Below, piece by piece: positions 1 to 8,181 of a stretch of 24,726 nucleotides of DNA (the first letter of the stretch is position 1; every line of letters starts with the position of its first letter). Under the pieces are notes generated by a model. The model had not been told where the DNA came from. It saw nothing but the letters and a program-made list of their open reading frames with translations, and made no database searches. This DNA is from an uncultured Clostridia bacterium. GTDB taxonomy: Bacteria; Bacillota; Clostridia; JAAYHZ01. Made by a program: the position numbers and the translations under genes. Where the stretch lies: assembly GCA_937894465.1 (NCBI GenBank), contig CALCRE010000098.1:1-24726 (forward strand). The letters are read 5' to 3'.

Positions 1-206
1 ATCACTATACAAATGTATGGCTTCTATCTTACATTGAAGCATCTGATTCTCTGTTGGAATATTATCGACAATTTAAGTTAAATGAGTTTGTTTTAGAGCA
101 TTGCGAATTCGGCGGCGATTCTACGGCACATTTTTTCTATCAAGAGTCTTTTGATAAAGCGGTGTTTGAAAAAATCATCACCGATAAATATCAACTAAAA
201 GGTTGA
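1..206 (+). CDS. C-terminal fragment of an unrecognised protein (5' end outside window)
   Basis: The frame starting at base 3 is open from the window edge to a TGA at 204-206 and gives 67 residues. It begins HYTNVWLLSYIEASDSLLEY and ends in ITDKYQLKG. The fragment is rich in aromatic and acidic residues and looks helical, without membrane segments or a recognisable motif. Length, codon use and the absence of internal stops support a real gene, but I cannot name the family. It is convergent with the methyltransferase at 365-1135, and no clear terminator hairpin is visible after its stop. Confidence 0.55.
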   Translation, partial: HYTNVWLLSYIEASDSLLEYYRQFKLNEFVLEHCEFGGDSTAHFFYQESFDKAVFEKIITDKYQLKG

Positions 207-221
207 TAACACAAATATCAG

Positions 222-253
222 CTATTTCAACATCGCGCATTGTACATGAAACA
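222..253 (-). pseudogene. Remnant of the 3' end of a second DHHW (AlgJ-like) gene
   Basis: Read on the minus strand, this stretch ends in codons for A-M-L-K followed by TAG, matching the end of the DHHW gene at 1267 (S-A-M-L-K, TAA). The block 224-238 matches 1268-1282 with one mismatch. After a gap of about 19 bases the block around 240-253, containing TTGTACATGAA, matches again near 1301-1315. The reading frame is not preserved, so this looks like a decayed duplicate or a recombination scar. Similarity beyond about 253 fades and is not convincing. Confidence 0.45.
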
Positions 254-364
254 GGATATACTTCTTGGGAAGAGTTATATGTGGCTGTTAGAAAACACAT
301 GCTCCATGAATTCGATGGTTTCGTGTCACGGTTCAAGTATTCCTTTTCTTAGTGTATGGCATAC

Positions 365-1135
365 TTACTTTCTTCCCATATGCAAATCGATTGTATCTGA
401 AATAATGACGGACTTGTATTCACTGATGACAGCATAGATTTTACCGAAGAAAAGATCTCTTTTAGACTTAGGTAATGCCATGTGGTTGGAATAGGTATGT
501 AAAAGCCCGATATATCGGTCTGCGTTCATGACACGTGTATCAAAATAGATCTTTGAGTTCAAATCACGATAGCCATATAGATTCATGATGTATTGATAAT
601 TTTTGCTTCGTTTTTCGAACCACTCATCCACATTAATATCATCAGTTGAATCGTCAAGGTATTCGTGATACAACTCTTGAATCCGATGCTTTAAATCAAG
701 ATTTTGATTTGATATACGCGGCGTGTTCCAAAACACTGCCAGAATGTCGTCATCTGTTAAAAGCTCATGGCACCGTGGATAACCAAAACCAGTTTCAATC
801 CAATGAAATGCTGTAGCAGAAAAAATCAAATGGTATTTGTCATCTGTTTTGTATTTTTCGAAAGGCATATTGACCACTTTAAAATTAGGATAATCCGAGA
901 ATTTCTCAGCGGTATAACCGGCTAAGTTTTCGCCAAGTTCAACAGCCGTAACTTGTGCTCCGGTTTGTATAAATGGCAGTGTTGCGTTACCGGTGCCACA
1001 TCCGATTTCAAGGATTCGGCTTGCAGGGGTGATTTTGCTTACAGATAGAATGTCTTCATAGATTTGTTTGCCATATGTAGGTCTGTATTGATCATACATC
1101 AAAACATTTTGGTCAAAATATTTTTCGTTACCCAT
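365..1135 (-). CDS. Class I SAM-dependent methyltransferase
   Basis: A 256-residue protein with the Rossmann-type S-adenosylmethionine fold of the class I methyltransferases. Motif I is LEIGCGTG at residues 42-49, the acidic residue at the end of strand 2 is in AVELGENL (about 64-71), and the motif IV region is FSATAFHWIE (about 105-114). The N-terminus (FDQNVLMYDQYRPTY) is typical of small-molecule methyltransferases of the UbiE/YcgJ-like group. No signal peptide or membrane segment, so it is cytosolic. A good ribosome binding site (TAAGGAGAGA) precedes the ATG. It is transcribed in the same direction as the acetylation operon but is separated from it by a hairpin, so it is probably its own unit. 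The substrate cannot be inferred. Confidence 0.85.
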   Translation of the reverse strand: MGNEKYFDQNVLMYDQYRPTYGKQIYEDILSVSKITPASRILEIGCGTGNATLPFIQTGAQVTAVELGENLAGYTAEKFSDYPNFKVVNMPFEKYKTDDKYHLIFSATAFHWIETGFGYPRCHELLTDDDILAVFWNTPRISNQNLDLKHRIQELYHEYLDDSTDDINVDEWFEKRSKNYQYIMNLYGYRDLNSKIYFDTRVMNADRYIGLLHTYSNHMALPKSKRDLFFGKIYAVISEYKSVIISDTIDLHMGRK

Positions 1136-1177
1136 CAGTCTCTCTCCTTAACAAATTTATTTAGTCATTACCATTTA

Positions 1178-1207
1178 ATCATACAATTTTAAGTATAAAT
1201 AACACAA
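1178..1207 (-). promoter_or_regulatory. Possible sigma-A promoter for the methyltransferase
   Basis: On the minus strand TATGAT (1178-1183) is a 5/6 match to the -10 box. TTGTGT (1202-1207) lies 18 bases upstream but matches the -35 box only 3/6. The -35 element would lie inside the hairpin at 1197-1233, so termination of the upstream operon and initiation here may interfere. Weak call based only on spacing and one good box. Confidence 0.25.
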
Positions 1208-1233
1208 GCAACGATCTGTTGCATGTGTTATTT
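1197..1233 (-). terminator. Hairpin after the acetylation operon
   Basis: Arms 1197-1212 and 1218-1233 pair over 16 positions with a single mismatch, around the 5-base loop GATCT. It lies 33 bases after the stop of the DHHW gene. On the minus strand it is followed by TTATACTT, a poor U-tract; on the plus strand the following sequence is richer in T. The stem is AT-rich except at the apex. Best read as the terminator of the minus-strand operon, though a regulatory hairpin is possible. Confidence 0.55.
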
Positions 1234-1266
1234 ACATTTATTTTTCTCTGTTTTTTGTTTTGTATG

Positions 1267-2364
1267 TTATTTCAGCATCGCGCTGTTGTTGATGGCCAAT
1301 GTGTTGTACATGAACAGCACATCCTGATCTTGTGAGAAATCCAGATAACGGTCTAATATGGTAGATGAGACATAGCGTATGTCCACTAAAGTCACCTTGG
1401 AATAGCCGGACAATAGTAATGGGGCAATACTGCTTCCGAAAGAATCCCTGAACAAAATCAATTCCTTACCAGATGTGTTTTCAGGATTTTCGATGGTCAA
1501 CAAGGGTTTTGCACCTGATAAAAACACGTCATAAGAATCCATTCCCTCGAACAGCTCCGGCATATACACACTTATATAGGTTTGCTTTTCATAATCATAA
1601 ACTTTTGCTTTTTCCAACAAATCGTTTGTCAAGTAAACCAAACTGTCCGGTTCTACCTTTACTGCCGCCTGCCCGTAGTAAGAACCGTGAAAGGGGTAAA
1701 GGGTTTTCTTTTCATAGTGTATGTCTCCGGTGTGATCTCTTCCCATAGCTTCTAAAAGCCCTTTTGCAACCGGGATAATTCTCTCTTGATCCCAGTGGAT
1801 GTCGGTTTTGTAATACATATCCTGATCCATCATATAGAATAGATCAATATAGTCCATACCTTGTATATGCTTTTTAAGAAGTTGTTCCATCTTTTCATAA
1901 TCCATGGACAGATACCCACCTAGTGCAAAGAAATAGTTCTTATCCGGTATAACAGCGACATATGCATTTTTCCCTTGAAAATATTTCTCCCTTATTTCAT
2001 TAAACTTTTCAGCTGCTCGTATAACGGATCTTTCATCCAGCGGATACTCCATTTTGTTTACATTACCGTCAATGATATAGATTCTGTTATTATCCTTTTG
2101 CATGAACACATTGTATTTGCTCCATGCCTTGACCCCTCTGAAAAAGTCCCTCATGACAAATTGATCCAGTGTATATTTTTCAAAATCCTCAAACAAATCC
2201 CCGCTAAAAAGACTTTGAAAAGAAAATTCAGGAAGGTTTTTTAATTTTCTACGTTCGCTTTTTGAAAATTCAAGATCCGGTGTCATGATGTTTGCTACCG
2301 AAAATCCGATTAACAATAGGGAAAATATTACTGTTACAAAAATATTTTTAACTCGCTCCCTCAT
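1267..2364 (-). CDS. DHHW / AlgJ-like protein, partner of the MBOAT O-acetyltransferase
   Basis: A 365-residue protein with one N-terminal membrane anchor (about residues 8-26) and an extracytoplasmic SGNH-hydrolase-like domain. The family motif appears as KTDIHW near residue 188 (usually DHHW) and RDSFGSS near 306-312. Proteins of this family work with AlgI-type acyltransferases to place acetyl groups on exported polysaccharides; that role is from family knowledge. It lies 23 bases after the MBOAT gene in the same direction, with a very strong ribosome binding site (GGAAAGGAGTT), so co-transcription is likely. One oddity is Ile in place of the first His of the motif; the second His and Trp are kept. 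A decayed copy of its 3' end lies at 222-253. Confidence 0.85.
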   Translation of the reverse strand: MRERVKNIFVTVIFSLLLIGFSVANIMTPDLEFSKSERRKLKNLPEFSFQSLFSGDLFEDFEKYTLDQFVMRDFFRGVKAWSKYNVFMQKDNNRIYIIDGNVNKMEYPLDERSVIRAAEKFNEIREKYFQGKNAYVAVIPDKNYFFALGGYLSMDYEKMEQLLKKHIQGMDYIDLFYMMDQDMYYKTDIHWDQERIIPVAKGLLEAMGRDHTGDIHYEKKTLYPFHGSYYGQAAVKVEPDSLVYLTNDLLEKAKVYDYEKQTYISVYMPELFEGMDSYDVFLSGAKPLLTIENPENTSGKELILFRDSFGSSIAPLLLSGYSKVTLVDIRYVSSTILDRYLDFSQDQDVLFMYNTLAINNSAMLK

Positions 2365-2387
2365 AGATAACTCCTTTCCGAAAATCC

Positions 2388-3791
2388 TTAAAATCTAAAA
2401 TACAAGAAGGGATTAAATGAACCGTCCACCAAATAGCCGGTGATCAACAACAGCATCAACCCGTGAAACACCGGTTCCACAAAATTCATAACCGACTTTC
2501 CATGCTTTCGTTCCTTGATCCAAGCGACACCTTTTGCCGCCAAAGGAGTAGCCCCGATGAACGCAATAATCAGCATCAATCCGTAGCTTCTTAAATAATA
2601 CATAGTCTCAGGCCCTGTGAAAGGTACTTTCAACAAACCGAACATGCCCTTTAAGTTTTGTATTCCATCTCCCAAGCGATCAGCATTAAAGATCACAAAG
2701 CTGATTGTAAGAACAAAAAACATATACATCCTTCGGAACAAGGATGGTAACTTTTTGAAAAAATCATTCAGCCAAAACTTTTCCAACACCAAGAAACAAG
2801 CAAAGTACAATCCCCATATGATGAAGTTCCATTGAGCACCATGCCAAAACCCGGTTAAAAACCATACCACCGCTACATTTCGCAACCATTTCCATGTGGA
2901 ACCACGATTTCCTCCCATAGGGATATAGACATAATCTCTAAACCAAGTGCCTAGTGACATATGCCATCTTCTCCAAAACTCGGATACGCTTTTGGCGATA
3001 AAGGGATAATTAAAATTTTCGAGGAACTGAAACCCAAATATTTTACCCAATCCGATGGCCATGTCAGAATACCCGGAGAAATCAAAATAGACTTGCAACA
3101 TAAAGGATATGGACATAATCCAATAAAACAACACCGTCTTTTGACCGGAGTCTGCAAATATCTTCCCCAATTCTCCTAATGTATTGGCTAATATCACTTT
3201 TTTCGATAACCCTATGACAAAACGATTGACACCTTCTGCAAATAATTTAAATGAGTGGCTTCTCTCAGCTAGTTCAGCTTCTACGGTAGTATAGCGAACA
3301 ATAGGCCCTGCAATCAACTGGGGAAACAATGTGACATAGGTCATAAAGTCAAACAGGTTCTTTTGTACCTTTGCTTCCCCTCGGTATACATCAATGGTGT
3401 AGGATAAGATCTGGAATGTATAAAAGCTGATCCCGATGGGTAAAGCCAACCGAAGTAACGGGATATTCGTATTAAACAACCAATTTGTGTTTTGAATAAA
3501 AAAGTCTGTGTACTTGAAGAACAGCAACCCGGAAAATCCAATGACGATAGAAGACGCAAGCGGTAACTTACTGTTACCGCTTACCTTTGCTTTTTCAATC
3601 CATAACCCGTGAAGGTACCCTGAAACCGATGACAAGATCATCAAAACCACATACTTCGGCTCTCCGTAAAAGTAGAAGAACAAGCTGGCAATTAATAAGA
3701 TCGTGTTTTTTCGGTTCTTCGGTACTATAAAGTACAGAATCAGAACCGCGGGCAAGAAATAGTACAGAAAACTTATACTAGAGAACAGCAT
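2388..3791 (-). CDS. MBOAT family membrane O-acyltransferase, AlgI/DltB-like
   Basis: A 467-residue polytopic membrane protein with about ten or more hydrophobic segments spread over its whole length, normal for AlgI-like proteins. Key motifs are FDFSGYSDMAIGLG (about 240), FWRRWHMSLGTWFRDY (about 271-286) followed by YIPMGG, and GFWHGA with the conserved histidine near 317. Members of the family move an acyl group, usually acetyl, across or at the membrane to a cell-surface polymer such as alginate, cellulose or teichoic acid. The start ATG lies one base after the stop of the upstream lipoprotein gene, with its ribosome binding site (GAAGGA) inside that gene, which implies coupled translation. 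The acceptor polymer is unknown here; no polysaccharide synthase gene lies in the window. Confidence 0.92.
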   Translation of the reverse strand: MLFSSISFLYYFLPAVLILYFIVPKNRKNTILLIASLFFYFYGEPKYVVLMILSSVSGYLHGLWIEKAKVSGNSKLPLASSIVIGFSGLLFFKYTDFFIQNTNWLFNTNIPLLRLALPIGISFYTFQILSYTIDVYRGEAKVQKNLFDFMTYVTLFPQLIAGPIVRYTTVEAELAERSHSFKLFAEGVNRFVIGLSKKVILANTLGELGKIFADSGQKTVLFYWIMSISFMLQVYFDFSGYSDMAIGLGKIFGFQFLENFNYPFIAKSVSEFWRRWHMSLGTWFRDYVYIPMGGNRGSTWKWLRNVAVVWFLTGFWHGAQWNFIIWGLYFACFLVLEKFWLNDFFKKLPSLFRRMYMFFVLTISFVIFNADRLGDGIQNLKGMFGLLKVPFTGPETMYYLRSYGLMLIIAFIGATPLAAKGVAWIKERKHGKSVMNFVEPVFHGLMLLLITGYLVDGSFNPFLYFRF

Positions 3792-3792
3792 A

Positions 3793-4296
3793 TTAATCCT
3801 TCAGTGCAAGGAATGCTTCATGCATTTGTTGGGCATTGGTATTGCTCATGACCAAGAAAATAACGTCATCAATACTGTCTACAATAACATTTTCCTTGTC
3901 CACACCAACGCAAATCCATTTCATGGGATCCACATTCTCTTTGATGTCTTTTTTCATTTGTTCAATGTCGGTTCCTTCTTTTACACGTACCAAGCACAAG
4001 GAATATGCACCGGGAGACATGATGGGTTCAGAAGCAATGGCTTCCTCAAACTCCATGCCTTCTTTACCCAAAAAGTATTTTGTGTTATCCGCCGGAATTT
4101 CTTGGGTTTGTAAACCTTCTTTAATAAAATTCTTATCGGACTCTTCCAAATCAGCCGTTTCATATATTTTGGCTAAGATATCTTCAAGGCTACCCTCTAA
4201 GATGCTTGGCTCCTTGTTCTCGTTTCCCTCTGTTTTGCATGCTGCAAAACTGAACACGACTGTCAATGCTAACAGTACCATAAGTAATTTTTTCAT
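3793..4296 (-). CDS. DUF4358 lipoprotein (copy 1)
   Basis: A 167-residue protein with a lipoprotein signal: positively charged start, hydrophobic core and lipobox FAAC with the cysteine at about residue 20. The mature part resembles DUF4358 proteins, with the landmarks YFLGKEGMEFEEAIASEPIM, AYSLCLVRVKEG, WICVGVD and a C-terminal EAFLALKD. It should be attached to the outer face of the membrane. The DUF has no assigned biochemical function; its genes often sit beside MBOAT and DHHW genes, as here, so it is probably an accessory part of the acetylation complex (inference). A strong ribosome binding site (AAAGGAGAG) precedes it. It is a close paralog of the next gene upstream (roughly 60% identical by eye). 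Confidence 0.85.
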   Translation of the reverse strand: MKKLLMVLLALTVVFSFAACKTEGNENKEPSILEGSLEDILAKIYETADLEESDKNFIKEGLQTQEIPADNTKYFLGKEGMEFEEAIASEPIMSPGAYSLCLVRVKEGTDIEQMKKDIKENVDPMKWICVGVDKENVIVDSIDDVIFLVMSNTNAQQMHEAFLALKD

Positions 4297-4433
4297 TAAA
4301 ACTCTCCTTTGTTAATAAATTGATTACGATACTTTAGACGGAGCATATGAGAATAGGTTCCCGAATCTGTTCAAATTACCTTGATTACTTTATGGCAGTA
4401 CAGGTAATTACATACAGTCCGTATTTGTTGCTC

Positions 4434-4919
4434 TTATTCTTTCAGTGCAAGAAATGCATCGTGAAACTCTTTAGCATAGTCGTTGGTCATAATAAGGATG
4501 ATGACATCCCCGATGCTGTCCACAATCACATTTTCAGGATCTACACCTACACAGACCCACTTTCTAGGATTCACGTTTTCTTTTATAGAAGTCTTCATTG
4601 CTTCTATGTCAGCATCTTCTTTTACTCGAACCAAGCACAAGGAATAGGCTTGGGCTGATATCATCGGTTCCGATGCAATTGCTTCTAGAAATTCCAAACC
4701 TTCCACTCCCAAAAAGTACTGCATGTTTTCCATTGGTATCTCCTGAGTGTTTAAACGCCCGATCACATATTGTCTGAATTCATCATCCAATTCCGCTGTT
4801 TCATAAATTTGAGCCAAGATGTCTTCAAGATCCCCCTCCAAGTTGGTATCGGTGTTACATGCTACAAAGCTAAACAACACTGTAAATGCCAACAGTAAAA
4901 TAAGTATTTTTCTCATCAA
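4434..4919 (-). CDS. DUF4358 lipoprotein (copy 2)
   Basis: A 161-residue lipoprotein with lipobox FVAC (cysteine near residue 21) and the same DUF4358 body as its neighbour: YFLGVEGLEFLEAIASEPMI, AYSLCLVRVKED, WVCVGVD and the ending DAFLALKE. The main difference is a shorter linker after the lipidated cysteine. The two copies are separated by 137 bases with no clear terminator, so one transcript is plausible. This is the first gene of the presumed operon and is divergent from the giant surface protein. The ATG at 4919 follows GAAGGGAGATATTTG on the minus strand. The function of the family is unknown; duplication suggests either dosage or two client proteins. Confidence 0.83.
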   Translation of the reverse strand: MMRKILILLLAFTVLFSFVACNTDTNLEGDLEDILAQIYETAELDDEFRQYVIGRLNTQEIPMENMQYFLGVEGLEFLEAIASEPMISAQAYSLCLVRVKEDADIEAMKTSIKENVNPRKWVCVGVDPENVIVDSIGDVIILIMTNDYAKEFHDAFLALKE

Positions 4920-5035
4920 ATATCTCCCTTCAAATTTTCTTGTCCTCTTTTAGACCCAAAAATTATCGGTTATGTTCCAATACCATAGATGAATCATTAT
5001 GTGCTTTGATGCACTCTTATTAGAATCAAATGTCT

Positions 5036-5053
5036 CTCATACTAAAGTATGAG
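5036..5053. promoter_or_regulatory. 18-bp perfect palindrome, candidate operator
   Basis: CTCATACT-AA-AGTATGAG is a perfect inverted repeat with 8-bp arms. It lies in the 239-base divergent intergenic region between the DUF4358 operon and the surface-protein gene, about 70 bases upstream of the best -10 box for the latter. Its size and symmetry fit a dimeric repressor or activator site. The loop is too short for an RNA hairpin of full stem length, which favours a DNA-binding site. I did not see a second copy elsewhere in the window. Confidence 0.4.
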
Positions 5054-5100
5054 TACAAATTTATAAAAAATCCATCTTTTGGATGATGTCTTGCACAACA

Positions 5101-5129
5101 TCTTTTCATAATATGATATTGCGTATAAT
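5101..5129 (+). promoter_or_regulatory. Candidate promoter for the giant surface protein
   Basis: TATAAT at 5124-5129 is a perfect -10 box lying 29 bases before the ATG. The corresponding -35 position (about 5101-5106, TCTTTT) is poor, so activation by a regulator is possible. An alternative pair, TTGCAC (5091-5096) with TGATAT (5114-5119) at 17-base spacing, has a better -35 but a weak -10. The gene has a G-rich ribosome binding site (AAGGGGG, 5144-5150) 8 bases before the start. Confidence 0.4.
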
Positions 5130-5158
5130 ACCGTCTTTTTGAAAAGGGGGACAAAATT

Positions 5159-8100
5159 ATGAAACGATTTGTTTGTTGGTTTTTGTGTCTATCCGTCCTG
5201 TTTTCCCTGCTGCCTGTTATACCTGCAGCACCGGTGATCGCCCAAGGCGAGGTTCCAAACCTAGTCTATGCAGGCTACATCGATTGGGAAGGTGTTAATC
5301 CCGCCGCTGGGGATGACACCTTCTATATGGAATATTACGGAACCGGGTTAAGTGAGTTGACCGCTGTCATATGCCTGGCTACATATAATCCCTATACCTA
5401 TTCATATGACTATACTCCTGTCGCATCTCAAGTTGATAAGGGAATTCCCTTAAAAGATAACGACGGAAAAGACCGCTATCTATTCAAGATGGGCATGGAC
5501 GGCGGCAAAGTATTAGAAGAAGGAGTTCCATATCATATTCTCATGAGAGATATTGAAGGTAAATATTACACCCCTTCGATCAGCACCTATTTTACAGTGG
5601 AAGCACAACCCTATTATCCGTCTGTATTCGGTTTTCAACCCGTTGAAATTGCATCAAATACACAATCTGTCTTCTTAAGCCTGCAAACATTCGGATTTGC
5701 AAAGGATTTGACTGCACAGGATTTTACTGTGGAGTTGGTTGTCGCTGAAAGAATGAATTGGGGCTCGGGAAATGAACAAGAAGTTCCGGTACCGGCCGGT
5801 GTTTTACCGGTTGCAGGAACCATGCAAGATATCGTTGCGTACAAAATTGAAAACGGTGCTTATCAGTTGGAAGGAGATGTTGTACTCAATCCTTTAAACT
5901 ACAGTGCCGGACAATCTTTGTTTGCCCGTGTCACCGGAAAAAGTGCACACGGCACCGAACAGCAACCTAACCGCACAAAGTACAGTATGTCACCGATATT
6001 TGTCATTGACCATACCAAACCCACTCCGAGCCAATTTATTATTTTGAACAGTCTCCCGATCGTCACATTCGATCCGGAACAAGGTCATCATCATGATACA
6101 ACCGGCTATATGAAAGCTGACTCAAAACATAACTTTGCCATAGGCACCGGTGATACCATGATCTATTTTGAACTCACGGGAACCGGATTATCGGATCCGG
6201 GGAAGCTGTCTGCCAATTTAAACGGAGCATCGGTAACATTACAGCAAATTTCCGGGGAGGATCAAGGTAACGGATTAAAAAGTGTTCATGGATCTATATT
6301 ATTGCCTGTAAATGAAGAAGGCACCCTATCTATATTATATGACGGAATGTTGTATCACCAAACAACCTTAAGCAGGTACAAGGGGACAAATGAAAATGGC
6401 ACCACTGACCTGGATTTAATTGATCTTTATATGGGTGCTCCGGAAATACCGGCAGGCGGCAGTTTCCAAATCTATTTGGGATATCCTATGAATCTTACTC
6501 TAGGTGAAAATATGTTCTCTGTTTCCATGACCGATTTAAATAAAAGAGTCATTCCCCTTCAAGTCACCGAAACACTTGAGCAGGGGTTGTTGACCCTTAC
6601 CTGTGTCACACCGGAATTGTTGTCCGGTCAATACAGTCTAAATGTCTTTTATGATCAACAACCTTTGCAAGCATGCAGTTCATTTATGGGTATTGTAGAT
6701 TTTTACGTCCATTTAGAAAGTACCCTAATCTTTAAAAACACCGACAATCAAACATCCCTTTCATATATATCTCAGATCCATGGAAACATTCAAATCAACG
6801 GAATGAGTTTTGATTCTAATGTACAATACACAGCCCGGTTCATACCTCGAGGTACAAGTTCCTTGAATCCCACGGTGATCAGCTTCCCGACAACGTTCCA
6901 ATCCGACTCGTTACTCGTGGTGGAAAAAGCCTTGGCAGATACACTGCCCTTAGGATGGTATACCGTTTACCTTACAATCGGTGACACATTGGTAAACGGC
7001 TTTGCTGACACCGCAATCATTCCGCAAATGCAGCTAGTGATGCCGACAGTCACTATTGAAGGCGATTATACGGATAAGCGGGACATCACCCTAAAAGGGA
7101 CATTCGGTTCATACCAAAAAGTAAAAATAGCAGAGAGTTTAGCGGATCTTTCTTTTTCACCTTGGTTGACTTCTATACCGGAAACCTATATGTTAAGCGA
7201 AGGCTACGGGGAAAAAACATTGTATTTCCTCTTTGAAACATCGGAAGGCGATCAAGTCACGCTAAGCGATTCCATTACCTATATCAATGCTACATTAGAT
7301 CCTGTCCAATTCTTTGGAATCGCCGGAGCGAACTTAGCTGCAGACATCTATATAGTAAATAAAGCTTTGACTTATTCATTGTATTTCACACACACACAAC
7401 CGGATCTTACCGGGAAAGTGGTTTTTTATTCCGAATCAAACGATGTATTGAATGAGCAACCTCTTCTTTTGTATCGTACATCCGGTAAAAACGGTATTTA
7501 CCATTATTCAAAGAGTGTAATGTTCAAAGATGATTTTGAAAATGCCAAAACCGTATCTCTTGTAGTAGAAAACTCTAAGGGAGCCTCCACTTATCCGGTA
7601 CAATTGAAAGTATCGGTAACTGAAGAAGCTACTGTGACAAGAAATTCGAGTTCATTTGATATTTCTTATCTTAACAATATTCGATTTATTACATCCGGGA
7701 GTATTGCTAACTTCTATATGTACGGAACACCGGGGTATTTGCCCGAAGTACTAATAAAATATAAAACAGAACTACTGCCGGAAGTATCTGTATCCTGCAT
7801 GGTAGCCGAAAACGAAAATTCACCCGGCTCCTACAAAGGAAGTATTACCATTCCTGAAGATGCCATGGAAATCCTGTCCATTCAATACAAGTTGACTGAT
7901 CCCGGTACACCGGAGAATACAACTCTTGTGGAAGAAAGCATTCAATTGCCTGTAATGGCAATGGCTCGGTTTGTTGAACTTGACAATGAGAACGGTGCGT
8001 ATAACAACATGTTCCTATCGGTTATATCTGAGGATCCCTACGATACAAATTACCAACACATCACCGAGAATGCAACATCTATAACAATGGGAAATTTAAT

Positions 8101-8173
8101 ACCCGGTATTCCTTACAAATATCAACCGGATCCTTTACCCCATTACCCGGATCTCCTGCCAAAATATCCTTAA
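5159..8173 (+). CDS. Giant SLH surface protein, 5' part (signal peptide and beta-sandwich domains)
   Basis: 1,004 residues with a Sec signal peptide (about 1-29, cleavage likely after PVIA). The rest is a beta-rich, Thr/Ser/Gly/Tyr-rich extracellular sequence that looks like a string of Ig-like or IPT-like sandwich domains, for example around residues 25-130, 160-290 and 320-420. There is no enzyme motif I recognise. It has no anchor of its own: the frame ends at TAA 8171-8173 in an unusual Pro/Tyr-rich tail, while the neighbouring frame is open from 7984 and continues as the 3' part. I read the two as one gene interrupted by a -1 frame change. Likely role is a cell-wall adhesin or substrate-binding protein, which is inference from architecture only. 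Confidence 0.8.
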   Translation: MKRFVCWFLCLSVLFSLLPVIPAAPVIAQGEVPNLVYAGYIDWEGVNPAAGDDTFYMEYYGTGLSELTAVICLATYNPYTYSYDYTPVASQVDKGIPLKDNDGKDRYLFKMGMDGGKVLEEGVPYHILMRDIEGKYYTPSISTYFTVEAQPYYPSVFGFQPVEIASNTQSVFLSLQTFGFAKDLTAQDFTVELVVAERMNWGSGNEQEVPVPAGVLPVAGTMQDIVAYKIENGAYQLEGDVVLNPLNYSAGQSLFARVTGKSAHGTEQQPNRTKYSMSPIFVIDHTKPTPSQFIILNSLPIVTFDPEQGHHHDTTGYMKADSKHNFAIGTGDTMIYFELTGTGLSDPGKLSANLNGASVTLQQISGEDQGNGLKSVHGSILLPVNEEGTLSILYDGMLYHQTTLSRYKGTNENGTTDLDLIDLYMGAPEIPAGGSFQIYLGYPMNLTLGENMFSVSMTDLNKRVIPLQVTETLEQGLLTLTCVTPELLSGQYSLNVFYDQQPLQACSSFMGIVDFYVHLESTLIFKNTDNQTSLSYISQIHGNIQINGMSFDSNVQYTARFIPRGTSSLNPTVISFPTTFQSDSLLVVEKALADTLPLGWYTVYLTIGDTLVNGFADTAIIPQMQLVMPTVTIEGDYTDKRDITLKGTFGSYQKVKIAESLADLSFSPWLTSIPETYMLSEGYGEKTLYFLFETSEGDQVTLSDSITYINATLDPVQFFGIAGANLAADIYIVNKALTYSLYFTHTQPDLTGKVVFYSESNDVLNEQPLLLYRTSGKNGIYHYSKSVMFKDDFENAKTVSLVVENSKGASTYPVQLKVSVTEEATVTRNSSSFDISYLNNIRFITSGSIANFYMYGTPGYLPEVLIKYKTELLPEVSVSCMVAENENSPGSYKGSITIPEDAMEILSIQYKLTDPGTPENTTLVEESIQLPVMAMARFVELDNENGAYNNMFLSVISEDPYDTNYQHITENATSITMGNLIPGIPYKYQPDPLPHYPDLLPKYP
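8092..8173 (+). other. Frame break joining the two halves of the surface-protein gene
   Basis: The upstream frame and the downstream frame (one base earlier) are both open from 7984 to 8173. A heptamer A-AAT-TTA at 8092-8098 is positioned in the upstream frame as a classical X-XXY-YYZ slippery site, and slipping back by one base there would join the frames exactly. Just downstream, CCGGT (8103-8107) can pair with ACCGG (8125-8129), and GGATCC (8128-8133) with GGATCT (8149-8154). The alternative is a single-base deletion, real or from sequencing, for example in the C-run at 8138-8141. The sequence alone cannot decide. Confidence 0.6.
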
Positions 8174-8181
8174 GCAATGCA

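Noticed and set aside
240..437. 65-residue + strand open frame starting at TTG
   Set aside because: It overlaps the end of the methyltransferase gene on the other strand, has no ribosome binding site and an unnatural composition; most of it is the complement of real coding sequence.
3836..4315. 159-residue + strand frame opposite the DUF4358 gene
   Set aside because: It is the antisense shadow of a clear lipoprotein gene; a similar shadow (4347-4658) lies opposite the paralog, as expected from their shared sequence.
4350..4371. Imperfect inverted repeat between the two DUF4358 genes, slightly LexA-like
   Set aside because: Two mismatches in nine-base arms and no match to a full known operator; within chance for this composition.
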